A stretch of DNA of 64,000 nucleotides from Eonycteris spelaea (lineage: Eukaryota > Chordata > Mammalia > Chiroptera > Pteropodidae), in contig PUFA01000286.1 in NCBI GenBank assembly GCA_003508835.1, positions 1,054,001-1,118,000 of the forward strand. The letters run 5' to 3'. Each line of letters begins with the position of its first letter. The first letter of the stretch is position 1. The notes beneath the pieces are model-generated. The model had not been told where the DNA came from and did not search any database. It worked only from the letters and a program-made list of their open reading frames with translations. Both the position numbers and the translations under genes were made by a program. This document shows positions 12,680 to 25,130 of the stretch, one piece after another.

Positions 12680-13990
12680 GTATATATTTTGTTTTTAATA
12701 TCCTACTTTTTAGATCTTTTATGGGTATAGAGCATAGGATATTGCTCTCGGCTTATAAATAAGAAGGCATAAATGAGTTTAAGTGTCTCTTTCCTTGTAG
12801 TAAAGTATGGCAATTGGCAAATAAAATATCAAGAAATGACTTTAAACAAACAGGCCAGTTTACATGTATTAAAGCTGTCACAGGCTTGTTCAAAGAGAGA
12901 AGGTTTACTATGCTAGCACTTACCTAAAACTCAGGACTAGAAGAAAATTTAATTATTTATTCCTAGTTAATACAGATAAAACTAAATATAATTAAATGCT
13001 AAGTGCTTCTTAATGGAAATGATAAACATAATTGAACTTCATATTGAACTAAAAGCAGACATGTTGGTTAAATAAACAGATACAGATCTTCAGTTCTCTT
13101 ATCTTCTTTCTTTAATTATGCTCAGTCTTTTAACCTAGAAATTTCCACATATGTACTTAGTAGATTGTATCTTCACAGAATATTTAAGAATTTTCTGACT
13201 GACAAAGTAAAGTAGGATGACAGTTTAAAAGAAAGTCATGTCTGGATCCTGACAGGATTTCAGTTTTAGAAGAGTCTTTTCAAGTTTTTCATAAATACCA
13301 TCTTTCAAAAATCCTATCAACTTTTTTCCCCCTGACTGCATTGAGACTAACCAGGGCTGTAGTAGTATGGCAGGAGGAGGAAAAAGGTCAAATTACACAC
13401 AAAAGCAGTGAGGTTTACTTTTACCTGGGGTGTGCATTGACAAGAAAATGTAATCTAATAGAAATTAAGAGCAATGCTTCAAACAGTATTCACCAAGGAG
13501 TAGGGGTGGGTTGGGTGGTATTATGTAACAAATTTGGAAACATGGCCAAATACATTTTTGAATGGTGAGTATATGAAGGAAACTTGAATAATTAAGTCTA
13601 ATATAGGGAACAAATCACTCCCAAAATGGTCTAATTCTTAAACTATTTGTTTAAAGAGCATTTTAAAAGACATTTAAAAATTTTTTAAAAGTAATGAATT
13701 TATTTAAGAAAATGAGATAAACAATATTGGTTTTAAAGGATAAAATTATAATAAGAGAAAGAATATGTGGTAATTCTACGCTTATTTATAGTTCATTTAC
13801 CTAAAAACATACAGAGTCCCTTCATTAATTTTTGGGTTCCCTCTTCTATCAGCATACTGAGAATATTGAACCATTAATCTAGAAATTTCTCTTTACAGAA
13901 AGGCCAAACATTGAATTTAAAACTTTCTTTATAAGGCATTTTGTTAGAAAAACCCAACCAACAGCAGCAATACAAGTTGATGATTGCTCT
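12680..13990. other. Intron following the Calx-beta exon
   Basis: Unique AT-rich sequence immediately downstream (in transcript order) of the exon at 13994-14224. A 75-codon plus frame at 13341-13568 has no recognisable homology and lies opposite to the gene. I see no repeat or second exon. Confidence 0.5.
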
Positions 13991-13993
13991 TAC

Positions 13994-14224
13994 CATCTCC
14001 TGGGTCAACAATCTCCACTGAAGTCACTGTGGGGAATTCCAGGGCAGCCAGCACAGGCTCTGAGAGAACCACTTGGAAGGTCTCAGACTGCTCATGCTCC
14101 CCATCGCTCATGATGTGCACTCTCCATGTAGCCCTGGTCTGGCCTGGGTTGAACTGTACTTGTTTCTGTGCTTTGCCCTTAAAGTCTTTGTCTTTTTCTG
14201 CAGTCCCATCTCTTGTGCCAATAC
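13994..14224 (-). CDS. FREM2: FREM2 exon, main part of a Calx-beta domain
   Basis: On the minus strand the acceptor ends 'ccatgaag' before GTATTGGC and the donor after GGAGATG reads 'gtaagagc'. The 231-base exon starts with two bases of a codon and ends with one (phase 1 to 1), so it joins the exon at 17820-17966 through a serine codon split A/GT. It encodes about 77 residues starting '[14 protein letters not shown]', with 'GQTRATWRV', then '[15 protein letters not shown]', and ending 'VEIVDPGD'. These are the turn, acidic loop and last strands of a Calx-beta fold, a calcium-binding beta-sandwich. The chain is open throughout. In the mature protein it lies outside the cell. FREM2 is chosen over FRAS1 and FREM3 from memory of the family. 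Confidence 0.85.
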
Positions 14225-14539
14225 CTTCATGGAAAACAATATCATTTTCTTAGTTTCATCTTCAATTGGATTATTAAAGTATTCTGTATTAACTTTTTGT
14301 GTGTCACTTCATCCTGCAGTGCAAAGTAGATCTTGCTTTGATTCTAAGAAATGGATAATTTGGTACAGGTCCTACAATCAAAGTGTTCTGTTGTAGGTAT
14401 TGAGTAGTTCATGATTCTGCTCTACCATTTATCTTAGAATCCCTAAAGTGGAACACTAATTTTGCTTTGGGTTAAAAATAAAGATTCCTTTTTATAATTA
14501 ACATATAGTATCTACTCTGAGTGGAGTTCTAGTCTGCCT

Positions 14540-14690
14540 TGTTATTTAAAGTGTAGCCCGTGGAACAGCAGTGTGAGCAACACCTGGGAGCTTGTTAGAA
14601 ATGCAGTTTCAGCCCTATCCAAGACCTACTGAATCAGAATTAACGTTTTAGCAAGATTCCCAGGGTGAGTAGACACATACTAAATATTTC
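14540..14690. repeat. MER5A-like hAT-Charlie DNA transposon remnant
   Basis: 'aacacctgggagcttgttag', 'aaatgcagtttcagccc' and 'agacctactgaatcagaat' follow the MER5A consensus, a non-autonomous hAT element. The ends are eroded. It sits in the intron about 0.3 kb upstream of the exon at 13994-14224. Confidence 0.75.
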
Positions 14691-15189
14691 ACATCTCCAT
14701 GAGGTCCAACATAAAATAGATACCTCATTTTAATAAAAGATGAAAGAATGGTTATAGATAGACTGTGAAGGAAACATATCAGTCCACACTTTCATCTTGA
14801 CCCGGTAGATGAGATAGTCAAGCACACTAATTGTTAAAATATGTTCCTACTTAGAGATGTATTCAGCTGGTAAACCATGCATATTATAAATAATATTATT
14901 AGATGGGGCAAAAAGAACTCTAAAAATCAAAAGGCTTACAAGTTGGGCTTAAATGTATTATTCTTTTTTTTTTCCCAAAAGAAAATTAATTATTAAACAA
15001 AATATATTACTTTGATTTACCTTAGTCACTTATGACACTACAATTTTAGTCTTTTTCTCTGACATGGAAAAACTGCATAAAGGTTAAACAAGGTTCTTTT
15101 TGAATGAGAGATTAAGTTTTACATCCTACTTTGGCCATATAGTGGCTATGGGATCATAGGTAAATTATTAACTTTCTCAGTTGTAGACA
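14691..15189. other. Unique intron sequence
   Basis: Part of the 3.6 kb intron between the two exons. No recognisable element. Confidence 0.5.
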
Positions 15190-15420
15190 ATATAAGGAGC
15201 AAAATGGTCTGGTAGTTGAAGGAGTCAGCCCTGAAGCCAAATCTCAGCTCTCTCCCTTGCTAACTGTGTAACTTTTGGCAGATGACAATCTTTTTATTTC
15301 CTTACTTGAGTAATGAAAGATATAATGACACTCTTCTCATGAGATTAATGTTGCAAGTTATTGAGAACTAGGCCTGGCACATAATAAGAACCCAATAAAT
15401 GTTAGTTATCATTATTATCA
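15190..15420 (+). repeat. MIR SINE, nearly complete
   Basis: A full run of sense MIR landmarks: 'atggtctggtagttgaagga', 'ccttgctaactgtgtaac', 'tcatgagattaatgttgcaa', 'gcctggcacataataag', 'caataaatgttagttatca'. Confidence 0.85.
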
Positions 15421-15424
15421 CTTC

Positions 15425-15510
15425 ATTGTCTGTAACCTAACAAGGTGTCTGGCACTTAATAAGCATTCAAGAAAATATTTTTTGAGTTAGTGAATAAAGG
15501 ATTGTTATAA
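15425..15510 (+). repeat. L2-type 3' end
   Basis: 'ggtgtctggcacttaataag' followed by 'cattcaagaaaatatttttt' and 'gttagtgaataa' matches the L2/MIR terminal motif. It directly follows the MIR copy. Confidence 0.5.
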
Positions 15511-17819
15511 GTAGTAAAGGTATAGAGTATTAATGTGCTTAATGGAATAGCTCACATTTATTAACTGGTAGCAATAAGATCTTTGAAATTCCAATACTTT
15601 TGTGAAATGCAAATATATATTTAATTTATTAATGGGCTATAAAGGTTATAAAGTGAATAGTCATCTCCGAGAAAATACATATACAAATTTTATGTAATTT
15701 TATGATTTACTAACTGTATTTCTGAAGGAAAGTAATATTCTGCTTTTAGCTATAATGTAAACTATCTAATTCTAAAAGTCCATAAATAAAAGTGGAGGTT
15801 ATAGAATAGAACAGAACATTAAACATATTCATTGTAGAATTCCCACGATGCTCCCCTTCACTTTAATCTGATTTCTATTCCCAGTCCTAGCATGGATTCC
15901 ATTACTATCTTCCATGATTGATGCATGTGAGTCACTCACAGAAGTCTTTCCAAATTTCTAACTCCCCAGGTTACTAAGTAACATGTAGATTAACTAGCCT
16001 GCTAGCTATAGGGCCTTTATAGAATTGCTGGTGCTGATCTCCACATGTAGGAAATAATAGTTCATTGAAAAAAATAACTTCACAAGAATAAAAACCTCCT
16101 GTTTGACATTTTAGCATCTGGCTTTTAAAAAGACAATGGAGAGAAATATCTGAAACACTAGTTTAAAAAATTTTGCAACTATTAACTTTTCCTCATTACT
16201 ATCAATGGTCTATTTGTGAGTGAGTAATTAAATATACTCATTAGGAGGGGAAATTCACATAAAATACAGATAGATGAAAGCATCCTTAAGAATTAATTAC
16301 TAAAGTGCCCTGTTTTTTAGTTATTCGTTTCCCTATGATTTTTAAGCACAAAGCACAGTTAAGGCTAATTTCTTACTGACAATAAGACAGGATCATATTT
16401 CTGATCTGCAGAGCATGTGTTTGTGTGCAGAGAGAGAGAGAGCATGCTTCTAAAAGAGAAAGCAATAAAGCATTCATTATGCTCTAAGATTAAACAAAGA
16501 GAGTATAAATGACAGCCCACAAAGAGGCACATTCAAATAAAGATGGGAGTAGAGCTACCCCTGCTTTGTGTTGGATCTGTGGGTGGACCAGCCTCACCTA
16601 TAGTCAGAGTAACCTTAAAAGGTCAGCAGAGCATAGTGTGAAAATCTCTCTTCTAAAGTTAAAAAAGTATTTTTTAAATTAAAGGATAATTAAATCCAGC
16701 ATCCAAACAGCAGGGGAAACATAGGGGACAGGTGAGAATGTGGCTGTGGCAAAAGTATGGTGGGGTGAGATGTATATGTGTGTGTGCTCATGTCTGTGTG
16801 TGTTGATAGAATTGTACTGTTTAAAGCATTTGAATCTCAAGGACCAGTAAAATTTCAAATAATCACTTTGAAGACAAACACAGTTACCTTTTTATTTTGC
16901 CAACATTTTTCTAGATTCCTACCTTGGTTGATACTTTCACTCAATGAAAGCTCTTATCCCATAAAAATCATATTTTTGGTATTATATGATACCAAAAATA
17001 ACATAATTGCTTGGGATGCTACCATTTTTTCTCAATAAGCCAAGTATTTTGTGCCAACTATACTGCTACTTAAAATTACTAGTATACTATTAGTAAAATA
17101 TCTGTTTATGCTCACATGAAATTGAATGTGAGCTTGAACTGGAGTTGTAAAAAGATTTTATTCATTTGCTTTTGAATCTCAGTTTTATTTAAAAGGGTGA
17201 AGCAGCAGAAAATGATTGGTGTTTAACACATTATTGTTTTGGAAAAAAGTTGCAGCGCATACCTTTGATGCAGTGTGCCTATGTAGTGTTGGGGTTCTTG
17301 AAACTTTTATTGACTTGCCTGACCATTCAAATGCAACAAACAAATAGTAAATTACACTTCAATGCCTAATAGGTTACTGAATGGTTTTTTATTTACTTAT
17401 GATTAAGTAGCCTTCATATATGTTTACAGTGATATTTCTGCAGACTTTGATCTTATGAATAAATTATATGATAGCCTAAACAGATTCTAAGATGTAATAC
17501 ATTAAAAATTTTTTTAACCTATGGATGATTATTGCCATTTTTTATAAGTTATTTTATATCAGAAAGATCATTTGTAGGTTGGAAGAGGCATATATTTTGG
17601 TTACACATTACCTATTTTTAGAGCCTTTTGTTTCTAACAATGCACCTTCACATAAAACTTTTAACATGTTTCTTTAGCAGATAAAGTGCATTTAAATATT
17701 AACATCTCTCTAACCTTTAAAACTAGAGCAGTAAACTAAACATATTTTAATTATTCATAAAATTTTGAACTTTTGCTAGGAAAATGGGATTTTAAGATAG
17801 ATGTGGAAATTAAACTTAC
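15511..17819. other. Intron between the two Calx-beta exons, unique part
   Basis: AT-rich sequence without identified repeats, apart from a short (GA)n at about 16425-16440 and a TG-rich patch at about 16769-16803. The 86-codon plus frame at 16778-17038 starts inside the TG-rich patch and has no homology I recognise. Confidence 0.5.
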
Positions 17820-17966
17820 TTATAAATGAAGTCTCTCCTAAGTAACCTCTACGTTTAAGAACGACATCTAGGAATTTGGAGTCCTCGTTGATCAGGTAAT
17901 ATTCCTTTTCAAAAGAGATCCATGCCCAGTTCAAATGAAAATGCTGCTTGGTTAACTTGTTTCCAC
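17820..17966 (-). CDS. FREM2: FREM2 exon, start of a Calx-beta domain
   Basis: On the minus strand the acceptor is 'tttgttttccag' before GTGGAAAC and the donor after TTTATAA is 'gtaagttta', both strong. The 147-base exon (phase 1 to 1) encodes about 49 residues: '[15 protein letters not shown]', then '[16 protein letters not shown]', then '[14 protein letters not shown]' and 'SFIS'. The run [11 protein letters not shown] and DVVLKRRG matches the first strands of a Calx-beta domain. The WAW tract before it is typical of the linker from the CSPG repeats in the FRAS1/FREM family. Splicing to the exon at 13994-14224 removes a 3.6 kb intron and restores one uninterrupted frame. This supports an intact gene. 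Confidence 0.87.
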
Positions 17967-18282
17967 CTGGAAAACAAAAATTTAAAGCACCAAATTAATG
18001 TTTTCTTGAATGAATGACCTTAAAAATTTCACAGACTACTTTAATGATGCAGCATTAAGAATCACTAAAGGTACTTGGTTTGATACACAACTTTAGGATA
18101 AATAATGGAGATAAAGCTTACTGTTCAGTGATTGTTGTACAGAAATACAATATCTGAAATAATTCTTCACAAAATTTCTTAATCTTTAGGAGGGTAAGTT
18201 GACAAGGGGGAAGGAACGCACAACTAACAAAAGCAATTTAGTTTAATCATAGAATCAACATCCAAGTTGCAGGATAACTTAC

Positions 18283-18348
18283 TTCCCACAAGGTGCCGAT
18301 AGAGAGCAGGTTTTTCTATAAAGAAGGCTGCAACGCTCATTTGTGATG
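18283..18348 (-). CDS. Possible small upstream exon of the same gene
   Basis: The minus strand shows 'gtgtgcgtttttag' as an acceptor, 66 bases open in the required frame, and a strong donor 'gtaagtta'. The exon would begin with two codon bases and end with one, exactly the phase needed to join the exon at 17820-17966 through a split A/GT serine. The 22 encoded residues read 'QMSVAAFFIEKPALYRHLVG'. The 316-base intron is short for this gene. I do not recognise the peptide, and a 66-base open run is common by chance. It may be a real constitutive exon, a 22-residue cassette exon, or a decoy. Confidence 0.3.
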
Positions 18349-21300
18349 CTAAAAACGCACACAAGACTTCACAAATAACTTTTTCTGGTTCACTGATTTA
18401 CAATTAGGTCGAAGGCTTTAAATATAACCACTTAAGAAAAAAACAAATATTCCTTCCACACCTCCCTTGCTTACTATATTCCACTTCATTCCTTAGAGCA
18501 AACAAACAGCTCTTTTCATTCATTACGTTCTACTATGAAGATAAGCTTTTTCCTCCCATCTTTCTACCAAAATGGAGCCAGCTGCCTAACAAGAGGAAAT
18601 AAACCTTGCCTGTGATCTTCTCTCATGTGAAAGCACTGTGCTAGGTGAATGAAAGGAGAAATGTTTATCAGCAGATCACTCTGCACATATGCCTCTACAT
18701 TCTTTGATCTACACCAATTATTTCAGAGGACTGTGAGGTTTATAAACAAAGGCATCAGTAACGTCTTTTAAGTTTTTCTGTAAAGGGAGGAAAAGAGCCC
18801 ATATAATAAACACAGCCAGAAGCCCAATTTTAATTCCAGTTTCTTCTCTTCTGAGTTCATGTAGAGAGAACTACATTAGAGAAAAAGTAACCAGACAGGA
18901 AACCATGAAGACTTTGTCCATTTGGTGGACAAAAAAAATCTGCACAAAGGGAAACATAGTGAGTGAAAAAACAGGAAAAAAAAAATTCATCTTTGCTAGA
19001 AATTTTTAAAAATAAAAATTGCAGCAACTTTGTGTTATCAATTGATATGTACTAAAGATTAAAGAGAACACCCAGTACAAATGACATTCTGTAGGAAAAA
19101 TTGGTTTTCTAGTTTATTGTTGACTGTACTTCTATATCCCTAATTATTGGATTAACTCTTTCTTTATTTAAATACCTGTGTCTGTTTCTAACTGCCTGAG
19201 TACCCCAGGGCACACACTGGTCAAATTCGTCTTTCCAGTCTCCAAGTCCCATGCATTGCCTGGGACACCATGAGGACTAAAGACTTATTATTTGAAGAAA
19301 CCTATGGAGTAAGTATGAATTTTAGTAAAATGGCCACTTACTAACTCTTGCTTGTTTTTTCCTTTTCTGTAACAGTTTTTAGCTTACGCAAAGCACATAC
19401 TACAGGTTTTTTGACTTGTGACTAAATGATTTCAGATCTATTCAGCAACTCTTGTGTTCAACAAATTTATTTTACGGTCCTGTGTACTCTATTTCTATTT
19501 ATTTTCCTCTATGTCCAAGAATAAGAGATCACTAAGTATATAGTTTCTCTATTTCTCTAAGTTTTGGCACTTTTTAGCTAATTTTAAGATTTGATTCTAA
19601 TCTTTTCCTGAAATATCACAGAAATTATCACCCTTCTTTCTATTAGATATTACATGTTTTAAGAATACTAAGTCAATAAAGCCTCCTTCCCATGACACTC
19701 TATATGAAACAGCAAGCCCCAATGCAAACCCCAGTCCTTTATACTGATTAACTATTCTCTACAGTGCTTTCCACAACCTCATATCTTACACATGTTTACT
19801 TTTTTTGTTTGTTCACTTTGTCTCTCCCTGTTGAAACACATGACCCAGGAGTGTAGGCTTACTTTAAGAAAAATGTCTATTAGGTGAATTAGACATTCTA
19901 ATGTCTTGGTTGAAAGAAATGCAGTAGTGTTTTATTTTTCTGGTGATATAAATGTCCCATATAAATGTAACATAACTTGATACTGAGTCTTTTTTTCTAA
20001 ATGTACATTTTTTTTTTTAATGACACCTTTTCTAAATGCCTTGCATACTTCTATACTTGGACACTATATAAAGATTTTAAGTGACTACCTGTAAATGTGA
20101 ACTGCTGGAATTTGTGTTATCCAAGTGGCACACCAGGGATTATTGGCAACTAAAATTCTATTTAATTCTTCCGTTCCATTATGAAGTAGTATGGACAGTT
20201 TTAGGGACAGCTAATTTCATCGTTACTTATGGATTTATTTTAAAAATTATTTTCTTGTTGGTGCTTATTTTCTGGAAGGATGAAGGTGCCAGATTACTGC
20301 TTAATCAGGGATTTTGAGTAGCACACCACTAAATAAGTTTGCCAAGACTTCATATGTCAGCCACTTTGAGGTTTTATTTTAAATAAAATTTAAAAACAAT
20401 GCCAAGAAACTTTGTTTTGTGAGATAGTAACCTGCTCTATGGTAATTGTTTTATATGTTCAGCATGCACTCTCAACCAGGGATTTTTAAGTAGAGAATTT
20501 TTTGTTAGAGAATATAAAGTTAAGTACATAAAGCTTAACTCTGAATAGAATTAAATGCTCTATAACTTCTGATTTATATACACATAACTCCTTTTATGTT
20601 TAAAAATTTATAAAACCATAGGTACTACTTATTATTTAGGACTGATATGGGGGTTTGAGGAACTAAGCTGTAGGTTATCGAAATTTATTAAATCTACCTT
20701 GAACAATTGAATGGAAAGATACATTATTTATTCATTTATTATATACAATGAAAATTCCTCTAAAACCTCAATATATGGCCATAATACATGTTTATACTTT
20801 AAATAACAACAGCTACAGCTTACTGGATATGACATTTAAAATTTAAATTATGTGAAGTTAAACAACTTAAAAAAACAGATTCTTACTTCATGATTCTTTG
20901 CCTTTCTAAAGTAGATTCTGTTATCTATGTTGTACAAGGATCAAGTTTCAACATTTCACTGCAAATTAAAGTCTGTAACTTGTGTCATAAATCCATGCAA
21001 CAGGTGCCTGACAACTGATGACCACACTCCCAAATGTTTTGTCCCCAAATCCTGACAACTACAGCCGTGAAGTTTTTAATGAAAATGCCTCTTTTGAACA
21101 TTTCCAGCTGGTATTTAGGCTTCTTCATTTTCTTTTTCAGTAGGAATGCAACAGTTTTTTGTTTGTTTGTCTGTTTGTTTTGTTTTGTTTTAGAATAACA
21201 ATTACAACCTTCAATTAGCTCTCCCTAAACATAGGGCTGCCTGATTTTTCTTAAGACAGAGTATAATAGTTCTTCACTATGAAAATTGTGTTACAACTTT

Positions 21301-22005
21301 GATTTGTGCTTGTTAAAGAGTAATTTCTGGGTATTCATTTATGTTTGACAATTTTTTTTTCAAAAATTTTGACTATTTTTTTTTTCTTGGAGAAAAGGTA
21401 GTTATCAATAGAACATAATTCTATTGGCAATATTTTTCTAGCTTGCTAAGATTTTCTAGATTGCTAAAATACCATTTGCCTAGAAAAAAGTTAGCCTAAA
21501 AGCTAAACTGGAAATCAAATACACAGATATTTTTAAAGATGTATGTCATCTTTTAAATCAGCAACAAAAAATAAATATTTATATTAAAAAGATTAATATA
21601 ACAACATTATCTAATTTACAGGGAAAATTAAATAATTTGATTTTTAAGCAGTCTTGTTCTCTTAGAAAACAAGAACAGTGGTTAGTGACCATGCAACTAC
21701 CATCGACATCAATGTTACTAATGAAATACAAAAATTAAAGTTAAAATAAAGGATTTATTTTCTTGCTACTTCTGTGCTACGATGATCTTTTAAACTTTGC
21801 TTTACCCTAGGATCTTCCATATGAGAATCTCTGAGAGCTCCTGGTATCCTGTCCTCTGGCTCTTAAAGTCAGGTGGATTTTACAGTTTATTGAAAAACAC
21901 CCAGTGCTAAACTGAAGCCAACTTGGCTTTTAAACATATTTTCCTCTGCCTCCAGAAGTTGGCATTCAGCTATGGGAGATGGCACAAGTACATAGATAGT
22001 GTGTA
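18349..22005. other. Unique intron sequence
   Basis: No exon or clear repeat was found. A (TTTG)n-like tract lies at about 21160-21192. The plus frame at 20081-20317 (78 codons) has no homology I recognise and is antisense to the gene. Confidence 0.5.
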
Positions 22006-22009
22006 TAAA

Positions 22010-22290
22010 CCAGAGATTGACAAATGCTTCTAGAGAGGCACTGATAATGAGCTGTGGGTGTTCACAAGAGTGGGGGATTACATTAACCTGAGGGGATCAA
22101 AGACACATTGCAAGAGACAGTGTTTCAACTAGGCATTAAGTACCAGGTGGTATTCAGACATCCGGAGAGATGGGGGAAGGTGTTTCTGGAAGATTCAGTA
22201 TAAGAATAAAGATAAGAAATCCAGTAGAAAAGGAGGAACTTTAAGCAATTCCATTTGGTAGGAGCTCAGGACATTTACTAAATGTTTATT
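22010..22290 (-). repeat. L2-like LINE fragment
   Basis: Antisense words 'gtgtttcaactaggcattaa', 'tggtattcagacatcc' and 'gggggaaggtgtttctgga' follow the reverse complement of the L2 ORF region ('tttgagctgggt...', 'ggaagggcattccaggca'). Divergence is high. Confidence 0.45.
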
Positions 22291-22294
22291 TCTG

Positions 22295-23545
22295 TCTCTT
22301 ATCTTGACCTAAGGCAGCAAGCTGTGCCTTAGTATGACTGATAGAGCTCCTAAATAACAAGGAAACAGACCCAGAAAATTGTCAGTAGATTTTATAATTT
22401 TGTAGACTACTTACTAATTCCAATGATTGTTTTAATTTAATATTAAGCTATTCAAAACCTACTGACAATATAACTTTTGATAATTAATATATCATTTTCT
22501 ACCTCCATTTTGTACACATCCACCCACATCATTACAACTGCCATACACATTCTGAAAAAGAGGTGGCACAGCACCAAATGTCAGATCCACAAAAAAATAC
22601 AGAGAATAGATATAGAAATGTATTGAAAGAGAAGAAGTGTGATAAAAAGACCCAGTGTTGGAGAGAAACAGGCACAGCACAAATTGACCTTTGTTCAATA
22701 CATACAATCTTGTACATATATAATCTTGTGATGGACTTTTAGGCTGTTCTCAGGAAAGGCACATCCTCCATAACCAAAAGCATAAATGGGGCTATGATAT
22801 CTTGGTAATGGAATCGAGCTCAAGTATGGATTAGTTCACATAATACTCTATTTTCTTCTGTAGGCTCTAAAGATAAAAAGTTACCAGATGATTTGGGGGG
22901 TGGGGATGGAGCTGACAAATACACCACCATTCACCTGAGAAGCCAAAATGAGTATGACCACCCACTTTACTGCATGTGGTTTTGCTCCTTAGGGAAATGG
23001 TCTGATGACATACACACCCACGAATGGTATGCAATGGGTATTTGTACATGAGATTCCAAAGACTTGACTTCCTATTCATCTACTATACCAGAGGCTGATA
23101 TACAGTCAATCATGTAATCACACAAACTTCATTTTTTTCATATAGTTTTTTCTGATTCAAGCTGGTTTTGCCCAGATAATAGCATTGTGACTTACTTGCT
23201 TTTTCTACCCTCTACCTTTGTATGTCTGCTTCTTTAATCACTAAGCCTTTAGGACATAAGATTTATCAAGCTGTATGTAGTGACTGGGATTCCTGGCAGA
23301 GCTGTGGTGATACTGTAGGACTGGGATTATTGTGGAGAAACTTACCCTTGGGTGGAAGCATGGGCTTTAACTGACCAGAATTGAAACAATATTGGCAATG
23401 ACCAATCATGAGTCCCTGACTAAAAACAACTGGAACTTACTGGAGTACAGGTATAAATTGGCTGAATGTCAACTTAGCCTTGAGGACCTGAACTGCTTAG
23501 AGAGGAGGGCTGGACACATGGGGGCCCATGGTCAGGGTGATTTTG
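22295..23545. other. Unidentified sequence with weak open frames on both strands
   Basis: The block at about 22490-23080 is richer in GC than its surroundings. It is open for about 70 codons on the minus strand (22492-22707 and 22867-23079). It is also open for about 61 codons on the plus strand from 22866, directly after 'tattttcttctgtag'. I recognise no protein in any frame. An old retropseudogene is possible but unsupported. Confidence 0.35.
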
Positions 23546-23549
23546 ATAA

Positions 23550-23700
23550 CATGTACATTATCTTAATGCATCTCACAATAACTCTCTGTGTTAGACTTTT
23601 TCATATTCTATGGACCCCTTCAGGCTAAATTACTCACTTTAAATTCTTAAATATGTGATAGATCTAGGATTCAAATGCAGCCTGCTAGTAAATCATAGAA
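23550..23700 (-). repeat. MIR SINE fragment
   Basis: 'cattatcttaatgcatctca', 'caataactctctgtgtt' and 'gatctaggattcaaatgcag' are the antisense MIR landmarks. Confidence 0.5.
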
Positions 23701-24625
23701 AAGTTAACACACGCTTATGGTAAGATTCTCTTGCTTTATAAATGAATTTGGGGCCATAGTTAAAAATCAGGGAAGATGATAAAAACATGCTTCTTCCAGG
23801 CAGAATGATGTGCTCCATCAGGCCACAGCTGGGTCAGAGTCGGCAAGTCTGAGCCTGCAGGGATCCTCCACATTTCTCTAAGTATGGCCCCTTCCTCCAA
23901 AACCATCCATTACAAGAAAAAAAAGAAAAGAAATGTGCTTATTTTTCAGCCTGTAACCAAAAGAATAAAAAAGAGGAGACCCATGTGTTTACATCTTCTA
24001 ACTTAGGGCTTAAAAATATTTCCTTAATCAAATCAATTTAATTGTGCAGTATTAGCTTTCTTAATTAGAAGTTTAAACCCAGTGGAATGAAAAACTTCGC
24101 TGTTAGTATGCACACCTAGGATGAGGAAATCAGGTGTACATCTACAGAGGACAAAGGACAAAGCAAATATATAATTGCAAGGTGAACTCTCATTTACAAC
24201 ATGCGCATTACTAGCTGATCACGTGCAGTCTAAAAAGCTAACTTTGTCATTTTAATGCTGTAATATGAGTGGCTAGGGAAATTATTTTTCTGAAAATGGA
24301 AGTGTGATACTGTATTTTAAACAAGAACATAAAATTAATTCAAGAAATAATTACGTTGGTGAACAAGACAAATATAAACTCCAAGCATCTTAGAGAAAGA
24401 ATAAACCCTGGATTGCATCTTTTATCACTGCCTCATTTTACCAAGATGCAGAAAGGCTGTGATTTAAATAAGATTATAAAGCAGCTATTTGCAGATGAGA
24501 AATAAATTTCCAGGGGTTTTCACTCCTAGTCTAGTAGTCTTGCCATCTAATATATTATGATCTCAAATATTGTTTTTAAGCACAAAATCATAAAAACTGT
24601 GTTTAAAATATGAACTTATAATTTA
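23701..24625. other. Unique intron sequence
   Basis: AT-rich, no recognised element. Confidence 0.5.
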
Positions 24626-24629
24626 TATA

Positions 24630-24690
24630 CATAAATTATATATATATATATATACATAATATTATATATATATATATATATATAATTTTG
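24630..24690. repeat. (TA)n tract with near-palindromic layout
   Basis: Two TA runs flank 'tacataatatta', so the tract can fold back on itself. A minus frame through it (24636-24887) gives an artefactual Ile/Tyr tail. Confidence 0.9.
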
Positions 24691-24779
24691 GAAAGACTTA
24701 ATTCTTTCTCTTTAAAGTGGCTCAGGAGTAATTTTCTTATTTTTTTTCCATTAGCAAATAAAAGTAAAACAAAACAAAA

Positions 24780-25130
24780 CAACCTATATTTTTGTAAAAC
24801 CAGTACCTGCTTTACCAAAAGCTGAGTTAGCTTTGCCAAGATCCACACATTCTCCTGCCTCTGGGGAAAGGAATAAATACAAAACAAAACACTTGGTGCA
24901 GCAAGACTTCATGCATGCACCGCCTGAAGCAACATATAAATTTATTAGATCTCCGGCAACACATTCTTAAAATAAACTTAATAGCCCTCAGGTCTCTGTT
25001 CAAACCAAAGCCTAATTCCTTTTGTGGCGCCAGACATTTCCCCCACCCCAAAGAGACTTTGCAGGGAAATAAAAGCAGTGGTTCTCTGAGCACCTTTCAG
25101 AGTAACCGGTTTAGCACCATTTAGTTAATT
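24780..25130. other. Unique block with retained CpG sites
   Basis: Unlike its AT-rich surroundings this stretch keeps several CpG sites ('gcaccgcctg', 'tctccggcaa', 'gtggcgccag', 'gtaaccggtt') and lacks any recognised repeat. It is open on both strands (24827-25093 minus, 24915-25124 plus), but neither peptide resembles a known protein. A conserved intronic regulatory element is possible; there is no direct proof. Confidence 0.3.

Noticed and set aside
13984..14396. Plus-strand frames of 89 and 107 codons
   Set aside because: They are shadows of the real minus-strand exon at 13994-14224, which has splice sites and Calx-beta homology.
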